The translations under genes and the position numbers were made by a program. Shown one piece after another: positions 7,223 through 11,262 of a stretch of 11,262 bases of DNA. The notes below the pieces were generated by a model, which was not told the origin of the DNA, did not search any database, and saw only the letters and a list, made by a program, of their open reading frames with translations. Numbering within the stretch: the stretch's first letter is position 1; every line of letters begins with the position of its first letter. Origin of the DNA: DATAEU01 sp046724395 (GTDB lineage Bacteria > Actinomycetota > UBA4738 > HRBIN12); contig JBKOWM010000004.1 of NCBI GenBank assembly GCA_046724395.1, positions 1-11,262 on the forward strand, in the 5' to 3' direction.

Positions 7223-7931
7223 ACACCTTCCGATCGCGCGGCGGGCGCTCGCGTTCGTCTTGGGCGCGAGCGTGTTCGTGACCGGCGTCGCGGTCTTCGC
7301 CGTGTCGCGCTCGCCGGTGTTCGGCGTACGAGACCTCGACGTTCGCGGGCAGCTTCATCGGTCGGCGGCCGAGATCCGTGCGCGCGCCGATGTCCCGAAG
7401 GGGACCAACCTCATCTGGCTTGACACGGCGACCGTGGCTCACCGGCTGGAGTCGGACCCGTGGATCGCGCGGGCGAGTGTGGGACGGTCGCTGCCGTGGA
7501 CCCTCGAGATCTCCGTCGAGGAGCGCGAACCGATCGCGGTCGTCGTCGAGGCTGGACACGCGACGCTCGTGGCCGCCGACGGCACGCGGCTCGGACCGAC
7601 AGCCCTTCCCGCCGATTTGCCCGAGATCGAGGTTCCCCCTGCGGCGCCGGCCACTGTCGGGCCACCCGGCGAGGACGGAGCCGTTCGCGCCCTCGCCGTC
7701 ATGACACCACCTCTCCGTCGACGTGTCCGGGAGGTCGACGTCGCGGTCGGTGGGACGTTGATGGCGACGTTGCGTGGCGGCGCCCTCGTGGATCTCGGGC
7801 CGGCCGTCGACCTCGACGAGAAGGCCCGTGCGCTTCGACGGGTCCTTTGGTGGGAACGGAATACGGGATCGGATCTGAGCACGGTGTCGCTCGTGGCTCC
7901 GACGGCGCCCGCGGTCCGGGTGGACCTCTGA
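7197..7931 (+). CDS. ftsQ: Cell division protein FtsQ/DivIB
   Basis: Single-pass divisome protein that links early components to the FtsW/class B PBP synthase. The 244 residues are arranged as in the family: a short cytoplasmic tail (1-16), one membrane segment (about 17-36, ALAFVLGASVFVTGVAVFAV), and an extracytoplasmic POTRA domain (about 42-112) beginning VFGVRDLDVRG and including PKGTNLIWLD, DPWIARASVGRSLPWTLEI and VEEREPIA. These are standard FtsQ POTRA features. A C-terminal beta domain follows with GALVDLGPAVDLDEKARAL. Sequence identity in this family is low, so the call rests on domain order and position before ftsZ. The cytoplasmic tail is short compared with many actinobacterial FtsQ proteins. 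The start is TTG, overlapping murB by 26 bases. No ftsA follows. Confidence 0.9.
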   Translation: MDSTPPDDEHLPIARRALAFVLGASVFVTGVAVFAVSRSPVFGVRDLDVRGQLHRSAAEIRARADVPKGTNLIWLDTATVAHRLESDPWIARASVGRSLPWTLEISVEEREPIAVVVEAGHATLVAADGTRLGPTALPADLPEIEVPPAAPATVGPPGEDGAVRALAVMTPPLRRRVREVDVAVGGTLMATLRGGALVDLGPAVDLDEKARALRRVLWWERNTGSDLSTVSLVAPTAPAVRVDL

Positions 7932-7991
7932 CCGCGCGCGGAGAACGTCTACGGATTTTCAGCGGCGCGTACAACCGGCCCAGTGCATCGC

Positions 7992-8020
7992 TTGACGTAC
8001 CTGCAGTCGGATAGTAGCGT
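7992..8020 (+). promoter_or_regulatory. Candidate ftsZ promoter
   Basis: TTGACG (7992-7997), a 17-base spacer and TAGCGT (8015-8020) match the TTGAC...TAnnnT pattern of main sigma-factor promoters in Actinomycetota. Transcription would start near 8027 and give a leader of about 120 bases. A second, weaker pair lies downstream: TTGTAG (8056-8061), 18 bases, TAGTGT (8080-8085). Its -35 overlaps the palindrome. Neither is proven. Confidence 0.4.
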
Positions 8021-8050
8021 CGCTCGCTGGACGTCAACTATAAATAACAA

Positions 8051-8065
8051 TCAACTTGTAGTTGA
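8051..8065. repeat. Perfect 15-base palindrome upstream of ftsZ (possible operator)
   Basis: TCAACT (8051-8056), TGT, AGTTGA (8060-8065) is a perfect inverted repeat. A further TCAACT is at 8034-8039, 17 bases before the first arm. The repeat sits in the low-GC island between the first candidate promoter and ftsZ. It could be a regulator binding site or a small RNA hairpin; no regulator can be named from the sequence. Confidence 0.5.
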
Positions 8066-8119
8066 GATTCATGGTTCACTAGTGTTTCGAAGAGGCGGAA
8101 CGGCGTTTCCCCAGGTAGT

Positions 8120-8133
8120 CCCGGGCAACCGGG
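8120..8133 (+). promoter_or_regulatory. GNRA-capped hairpin next to the ftsZ ribosome binding site
   Basis: CCCGG (8120-8124) pairs with CCGGG (8129-8133) around a GCAA tetraloop of the GNRA class, and T8119/G8134 can add a wobble pair. The GGAGG Shine-Dalgarno (8136-8140) begins three bases after the stem, with six bases to ATG 8147. The stem could affect ribosome access or mRNA stability. A five-pair stem can arise by chance in GC-rich DNA. Confidence 0.4.
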
Positions 8134-8146
8134 GTGGAGGGCATCG

Positions 8147-9307
8147 ATGGACACTCCTCAGAACTACCTCGCCGTCATCAAGGTCGCGGGCATCGGCGGC
8201 GGGGGCGTCAACGCGGTCAACCGCATGATCGAGGCGGGGCTGCGTGGCGTCGAGTTCATCGCCGTCAACACCGATGCGCAGACGCTGCTGATGTCCGACG
8301 CGGAGGTGAAGCTCGACATCGGACGCGAGACCACGCGCGGGTTGGGGGCGGGGTCGGATCCGGCCGTCGGCCGGGACGCGGCGGACGAGCATCGCGACGA
8401 GATCGAGGAGATCCTCAAGGGCGCCGACATGGTGTTCATCACCGCCGGCGAAGGCGGGGGAACGGGGACCGGAGGCGCGCCCGTTGTCGCCGAAACCGCT
8501 CGAAACATCGGCGCACTCACGATCGGCGTCGTGACGCGGCCGTTCGGCTTCGAGGGGCGCAAGCGGGCGATGCAGGCGGACGAGGGGATCACCGCCCTCA
8601 AGAAAGCCGTCGACACGCTCATCGTCGTCCCGAACGACCGCCTCCTGCAGGTATCCGAGCCGAACACACCGATGGTCGATGCCTTTCGAATGGCCGACCA
8701 GGTCCTGTATCAAGGCGTCGACGGCATCACCTCACTCATCACGACCCCCGGGCTGATCAACCTCGACTTCGCCGACGTGAAGGCGGTCATGACCGGCGCG
8801 GGATCGGCGCTGATGGGAATCGGGCACGCGTCGGGCGAGGATCGAGCCGAGTCGGCGGCGAAGTCGGCGATCTCCTCACCGTTGCTCGAGTCGTCCATCG
8901 AGGGCGCGCGCGGCGTCCTTCTGTCGATCGCCGGGCCGACGGACCTCACGCTGCACGAGGTAAATCGCGCGGCCGACGCGATCACGCGGGTCGCGCACCC
9001 GGACGCCAACATCATCTTCGGCGCGGTGGTCGATGACGCGCTTGGCCAGGAGGTACGCGTCACCGTCATCGCAGCCGGCTTCGACCGGTTGGGGGAGCGG
9101 GCCGCGCCAGCACACGCCGACAGCCGTGTCGGCCGCCTGCTCGAGGAGCCCACACCGCTTCCCAGCGCCATCGCGGAGGAGCGTCCGGAGCGCGCTCCGG
9201 TTCCGTCGATCCTGGACGATGAGGACGAGATCTTCCGGCCCGCGCCCGACAGCATCCCCTTCGACGCCGAGGAGGATCTGGACATCCCGGACTTCCTCAA
9301 GAGCTGA
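8147..9307 (+). CDS. ftsZ: Cell division protein FtsZ
   Basis: FtsZ is the tubulin-like GTPase whose filaments form the Z ring. The 386 residues are typical. GTPase domain: VAGIGGGGVNAVNRM (13-27), the nucleotide-binding GEGGGTGTGGAP around 101-112 (the actinobacterial form, Gly where many phyla have Ala), VVTRPFGFEG, PNDRLL and the T7 loop NLDFADV (205-211) with D207 and D210, the acidic residues that activate GTP hydrolysis. AHPDANIIFGAV and EVRVTVIAAGFD complete the C-terminal subdomain. A short linker of about 60 residues rich in Pro and acidic residues leads to the conserved tail EDLDIPDFLKS, which binds partners such as SepF. ATG 8147 has GGAGG upstream. ftsZ is set apart from its neighbours by a 215-base gap before it and a 163-base gap after it, unlike the overlapping genes upstream. 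Confidence 0.98.
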   Translation: MDTPQNYLAVIKVAGIGGGGVNAVNRMIEAGLRGVEFIAVNTDAQTLLMSDAEVKLDIGRETTRGLGAGSDPAVGRDAADEHRDEIEEILKGADMVFITAGEGGGTGTGGAPVVAETARNIGALTIGVVTRPFGFEGRKRAMQADEGITALKKAVDTLIVVPNDRLLQVSEPNTPMVDAFRMADQVLYQGVDGITSLITTPGLINLDFADVKAVMTGAGSALMGIGHASGEDRAESAAKSAISSPLLESSIEGARGVLLSIAGPTDLTLHEVNRAADAITRVAHPDANIIFGAVVDDALGQEVRVTVIAAGFDRLGERAAPAHADSRVGRLLEEPTPLPSAIAEERPERAPVPSILDDEDEIFRPAPDSIPFDAEEDLDIPDFLKS

Positions 9308-9314
9308 GGCGTGA

Positions 9315-9332
9315 CCGCCCGATCGTGGGCGG
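9315..9332 (+). other. Short stem competing with the ftsZ 3' hairpin
   Basis: CCGCCC (9315-9320) pairs perfectly with GGGCGG (9327-9332) around the loop GATCGT. The right arm is also the first six bases of the long hairpin that follows, so the two structures cannot form at once. Confidence 0.4.
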
Positions 9333-9383
9333 GAGGCACGAACGAGAGGCGCCCTTCCCCCGCCTCTGGTGAGCCTCCCGCCC
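9327..9383 (+). terminator. Nested hairpin after ftsZ, probable terminator or 3'-end structure
   Basis: GGGCGGGAGGC (9327-9337) is the exact reverse complement of GCCTCCCGCCC (9373-9383), an 11-pair stem. Inside it AGAGGCG (9345-9351) pairs with CGCCTCT (9361-9367) around a nine-base pyrimidine loop, with an internal loop of seven and five bases between the stems. It begins 19 bases after the ftsZ stop. No T-run follows, so it is not a classical intrinsic terminator; T-less hairpins are often assigned terminator roles in GC-rich bacteria. It may instead protect the ftsZ mRNA 3' end. Confidence 0.6.
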
Positions 9384-9470
9384 CGCCCTCCGGATTTCGT
9401 CGAGAGAGCGGTATGGCGTTGTGACGAGGGTCAAGTTCCGTCGCAAATCGTCCATTCGTGATGGCTTCTG

Positions 9471-10157
9471 GTGCTAGACTCCGCTGCCATCGCAACCAAC
9501 GCCGCCCGCATCCGAGACCGACTCGCCCTGGCGTGTCGCCGCGTGGGCCGGGAGCCGGACGCAGTCCGGGTGGTCGCCGCGGGAAAGGCGGTTTCATCCG
9601 ATGGCCTGCGTGCGGCGCGGGCGGCGGGGATCGATGACTTCGGGGAGAACTACGTGCAGGAGCTGCGCCACAAGCGAGCCACCGTCGAGGGCGTGACGTG
9701 GCACTACATCGGGATGCTGCAGAGCCGGACGGCGCCGCGAGTCGCCGAGCTCGCCGACGTCGTACAAACGTTGGCGCGCGGGCGGCCAACGCAGCGCCTC
9801 GCCCGCCGGGCGGCCGAGCTCGACGGACCGCTCGACGTGATGATCGAGGTCGACTTCGCCGGGCGCGGGTCGGGCGTCGAACCGGAGGACTGCGAGGCGT
9901 TCGCCGACGACGTCGTCGCGACGGACGGAGTTCGCCTCATCGGACTCATGACGGTGCCGCCCGTGACGAAGACGGGCGAGGAGGCTCGACCCTACTTCGC
10001 GCGGTTGCGATCGCTGCGCGATCTCGTCGTCAGGTCGCACGAGAGGGCTGTCGAGCTCTCGATGGGCATGTCGCTCGACTTCGAGGTTGCGGCGGAGGAA
10101 GGCGCTACTATCGTCCGGATCGGCACGGCGCTGTTCGGCCCGCGGCCGCCGGCGTGA
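9471..10157 (+). CDS. yggS: YggS/YlmE-family pyridoxal phosphate homeostasis protein
   Basis: Single-domain cytoplasmic PLP-binding protein of the alanine racemase N-terminal fold (PLPBP family), which helps balance vitamin B6 forms and has no established enzyme reaction. Often found beside sepF and ylmG. The 228 residues match the family. K39 in VVAAGKAV is the expected PLP-binding lysine; the family usually has V-S-K there, here it is A-G-K. FGENYVQE (57-64), WHYIGMLQSRTAP (canonically WHFIGxLQxNK), MIEVDF, GLMTVPP, LSMGMSLDFEVAAEEGATIVRIGTALFG follow the family pattern, the last being the phosphate-binding end. GTG 9471 is chosen because residues 7-24 match the family's first helix and an in-frame TGA lies at 9459. 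No Shine-Dalgarno is visible. The next in-frame GTG (9543) would remove that helix. Confidence 0.9.
   Translation: MLDSAAIATNAARIRDRLALACRRVGREPDAVRVVAAGKAVSSDGLRAARAAGIDDFGENYVQELRHKRATVEGVTWHYIGMLQSRTAPRVAELADVVQTLARGRPTQRLARRAAELDGPLDVMIEVDFAGRGSGVEPEDCEAFADDVVATDGVRLIGLMTVPPVTKTGEEARPYFARLRSLRDLVVRSHERAVELSMGMSLDFEVAAEEGATIVRIGTALFGPRPPA
9472..9480 (+). promoter_or_regulatory. Candidate extended -10 element overlapping the yggS start
   Basis: TGCTAGACT fits the extended -10 pattern TGnTAnnnT. No good -35 lies at the expected distance (9452-9457 is CCATTC), but extended -10 promoters can do without one. Transcription would start near 9487, inside the first codons of yggS. It could be a promoter for sepF-ylmG-divIVA, or chance. 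Confidence 0.3.
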
Positions 10158-10161
10158 GCGA

Positions 10162-10168
10162 GGGAGGA
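10162..10168 (+). promoter_or_regulatory. Ribosome binding site for sepF (supports ATG 10172)
   Basis: GGGAGGA a few bases before ATG 10172. It decides against the in-frame GTG at 10154, which overlaps the yggS stop but has no Shine-Dalgarno and would add only six residues. Confidence 0.6.
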
Positions 10169-10171
10169 CCA

Positions 10172-10657
10172 ATGCCAGGCGTGTGGAAGAAAACGCTCAC
10201 GTATCTCGGCCTCGTCGAGGACGACGAGTTCGAGGATCTCGACGAGGTGGCCGCGCGCCCGCAGTCGGCCCAGGTGCGCCGGCTCCAGCGCCCGGAACCC
10301 GTTCGCGACGTGGTCGCGGACGTCGAGGCCGAAGGCATCGTTCGGACCATCCCGTCGCCGCGCGCGACGGCCGCGTCGGCGTCGTCGATTCACAAGTCGG
10401 AGCCTCGCCGTTTCAACGAGGCTCGCGACGTGGCGGATCGGTTCAAGAACGGTATCCCGGTCATCATGAATCTGCAGAGCACCGACGACACCATCGCTCG
10501 CCGCCTGGTCGACTTTGCATCCGGCCTTGTGTACGGGCTCGACGGCAAGATCGAGATGGTCGCGAACCGCGTGTACCTGCTCACGCCGGCAAACATGGAG
10601 GTCTCAGCCGAAGAGCGAGAGCGTCTGGCCGGCAACGACTTCTACAACCAGTTCTGA
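10172..10657 (+). CDS. sepF: SepF, FtsZ membrane anchor and septum protein
   Basis: SepF binds the FtsZ C-terminal tail and the membrane and bundles FtsZ filaments; in Actinomycetota lacking FtsA it is the main Z-ring anchor. The 161 residues have three parts: an N-terminal amphipathic helix (about 1-15, MPGVWKKTLTYLGLV) for membrane binding, an acidic then low-complexity linker (16-76), and the SepF core (about 77-155) with GIPVIMNLQSTDDTIARRLV, DFASGLVYGLDGKIEMV and VYLLTPANMEV, all close to the family pattern. It ends GNDFYNQF, also common in the family. The start is ATG 10172, preceded by a good Shine-Dalgarno; GTG 10154 is an alternative. It follows yggS after 14 bases, so the two are probably co-transcribed. 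The ftsZ tail in this window ends DIPDFLKS, a plausible partner. Confidence 0.95.
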   Translation: MPGVWKKTLTYLGLVEDDEFEDLDEVAARPQSAQVRRLQRPEPVRDVVADVEAEGIVRTIPSPRATAASASSIHKSEPRRFNEARDVADRFKNGIPVIMNLQSTDDTIARRLVDFASGLVYGLDGKIEMVANRVYLLTPANMEVSAEERERLAGNDFYNQF

Positions 10658-10698
10658 CGCCGATCGCAGTCTCCGTGATCGCCGCCGAGAACATCATC

Positions 10699-10965
10699 AT
10701 GCAGATCCTGTGCCTCGCGCTGACGATCTATTGGTGGATTCTGCTGATCTATGTCTTGGTGTCGTGGGCGTTCCTGTTCGGGATGCGCCGGCCCTACTCT
10801 GGACCGGGCCGCACGTTGCTCGACGCTCTCGACGCCGTCGTGCTCCCGGTCGTCCGGCCCCTCGGCCGCCTGATCCCGCCCGTTCGCATCGGGGCCATGG
10901 GCTTCGACCTCTCGGTTCTCCTTGCGTTCGTTATTCTTCTCGTCCTGCGCGCGGCGGTCTGCTGA
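10699..10965 (+). CDS. ylmG: YlmG/YggT-family membrane protein
   Basis: Small integral membrane protein with one YggT repeat: two hydrophobic segments (about 2-24 and 67-87) joined by a loop holding PYSGPGRTLLDALDAVVLPVVR...IPPV. The pattern P...R.L......P...P.R..IPP......D.S.L..F.IL.VLR is the family's. Its role is not settled; it is linked to division or membrane organisation through its constant place between sepF and divIVA. ATG 10699 gives 88 residues, with the conserved Tyr about 11 residues from the start, close to B. subtilis YlmG. GTG 10675 in the same frame would add eight residues and leave only 17 bases after sepF. Neither start has a strong Shine-Dalgarno, so the start is uncertain although the gene is not. 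Confidence 0.88.
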   Translation: MQILCLALTIYWWILLIYVLVSWAFLFGMRRPYSGPGRTLLDALDAVVLPVVRPLGRLIPPVRIGAMGFDLSVLLAFVILLVLRAAVC

Positions 10966-10981
10966 TGAGGCGGGGGCATCC

Positions 10982-11262
10982 ATGAAGAACGACGACGAGA
11001 CGCCGCCCGCGGCGTCGAGTAGCTCCGAAAAGCCGCGACTCACGCCGCTGGACGTCCAACAAAAGGAGTTCCGCGTATCGTTCCGCGGCTACAGCGAGCG
11101 TGAAGTGGATGAATTCCTCGACCTCGTCACCGAGGAGCTCCAGCGCTACGAGGGCGAAATCATGCGACTCAGGAGCGAGCGGGTCGCCGCCGATCCGTCC
11201 TCGTTCGACCTCGACGCGGAAGGGGAGCGCTTCCTCGCGGGAGCCCGCGAGCGGGCCGAGGC
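10982..11262 (+). CDS. divIVA: DivIVA/Wag31-family polar growth and division protein (partial, 5' end)
   Basis: The first 93 codons are present and the gene runs off the right edge. DivIVA proteins are coiled-coil scaffolds that bind negatively curved membrane at poles and septa; in many Actinomycetota (Wag31) they direct tip growth. The lipid-binding N-terminal domain is clear: LTPLDVQQKEF (20-30), RVSFRGYSEREVDEFLDLV (31-49) and the start of a helix with heptad spacing (TEELQRYEGEIMRLRSE). A Pro/Ser/Asp break near 72-77 then leads into a second charged helix (GERFLAGARERAE). About 19 low-complexity, charged residues precede LTPLDV, whereas most family members start within a few residues of it. 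ATG 10982 is the only reasonable start, 16 bases after ylmG; the Shine-Dalgarno is weak (GAGG at 10967). Confidence 0.92.
   Translation, partial: MKNDDETPPAASSSSEKPRLTPLDVQQKEFRVSFRGYSEREVDEFLDLVTEELQRYEGEIMRLRSERVAADPSSFDLDAEGERFLAGARERAE

Larger units (their letters stand above)
7932..8146 (+). promoter_or_regulatory. ftsQ-ftsZ intergenic regulatory region
   Basis: This 215-base gap has no credible gene. It is the only large gap within the mur-fts run. Bases 8031-8090 hold about 20 G/C in 60, against roughly 70% in the genes around it. The gap contains a candidate promoter (7992-8020), several TCAAC/GTTGA pentamers including a perfect palindrome (8051-8065), and a hairpin (8120-8133) directly before the ftsZ ribosome binding site. 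CCGCGCGCGG at 7932-7941 follows the ftsQ stop, but no convincing terminator is visible there. ftsZ is therefore probably transcribed both from its own promoter and by read-through. Confidence 0.6.
9308..9470 (+). other. ftsZ-yggS intergenic region
   Basis: No gene is visible in these 163 bases. The first half contains the two competing stems described separately. The second half (9384-9470) is less GC-rich and would have to hold any promoter for the yggS-divIVA group. I see only the extended -10 at its very end and no clear TTGACA-like element. A pgeF/yfiH-type gene, common between ftsZ and yggS in other bacteria, is not present. Confidence 0.6.

Noticed and set aside
7219..7281. ATG overlapping the murB stop as the start of a gene
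   Set aside because: Its frame ends after about 20 codons; the FtsQ frame is the one starting at TTG 7197 with AGGAGG upstream.
7932..7941. CCGCGCGCGG as a terminator after ftsQ
   Set aside because: A ten-base self-complementary run without room for a stable loop and without a T-run; likely by chance in GC-rich DNA.
8011..8037. Minus-strand promoter-like pair (TTGACG reading left from 8037, then TACTAT)
   Set aside because: The spacing is only 15 bases and it would read into the ftsQ 3' end with no gene on that strand; part of it is the inverted-repeat copy of the forward -35.
8069..8713. Minus-strand open frame opposite the ftsZ start region
   Set aside because: Antisense to conserved FtsZ coding sequence and without recognisable motifs.
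9431..9457. TCAAGTTCC resembling the -35 of sigma-28/WhiG-type promoters before yggS
   Set aside because: The matching -10 (GCCGATAA-like) is not present at the expected distance.
1..11262. A novel multi-gene system hidden in the window
   Set aside because: All coding space belongs to recognised dcw-cluster genes in a familiar order; no unexplained conserved-looking frame, repeat array or mobile element remains.

Overview
The window is a stretch of the division and cell wall (dcw) cluster of a very GC-rich bacterium (about 70% G+C by eye, with almost all third codon positions G or C). All genes lie on the + strand. Gene content points to Actinomycetota: FtsZ has the GEGGGTGTGGAP form of the nucleotide-binding motif and a DLDIPDFLK-type tail, ftsA is absent from this stretch, and ftsZ is followed by yggS, sepF, ylmG (yggT) and divIVA. 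murB lies between murC and ftsQ, and MurC reads HVPTE where most homologues have HHPTE. Both argue against a close relative of Streptomyces or Mycobacterium and for a deeper lineage, perhaps near Acidimicrobiia/Thermoleophilia or an uncultured class. That placement is inference.

Region 1 (1-7931) is one tightly packed unit: the 3' end of murF, then mraY, murD, ftsW, murG, murC, murB and ftsQ. Every start codon overlaps the preceding stop by 4, 14 or 26 bases, so translation is probably coupled throughout. Together these genes make UDP-MurNAc-peptide (murB, murC, murD, murF), attach it to the lipid carrier (mraY), complete lipid II (murG), polymerise it at the septum (ftsW) and link this to the divisome (ftsQ). 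Many starts are GTG or TTG.

Region 2 (7932-8146) is a 215-base gap containing an island of about one-third G+C, a candidate promoter, a perfect 15-base palindrome and a hairpin next to the ribosome binding site of ftsZ. ftsZ (8147-9307) follows. Downstream of it is a strong nested hairpin, probably a terminator or mRNA-stabilising structure, with a shorter stem that would compete with it.

Region 3 (9471-11262) holds yggS, sepF, ylmG and the start of divIVA, closely spaced and probably one transcription unit. SepF would anchor FtsZ to the membrane in place of FtsA, and DivIVA would mark curved membrane and organise polar or septal growth.

I found no mobile element, CRISPR array, tRNA, rRNA or phage gene, and no evidence of a novel multi-gene system. 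The points worth a second look are regulatory and structural details around ftsZ and yggS, and paired cysteines in the outer loops of MraY and FtsW.
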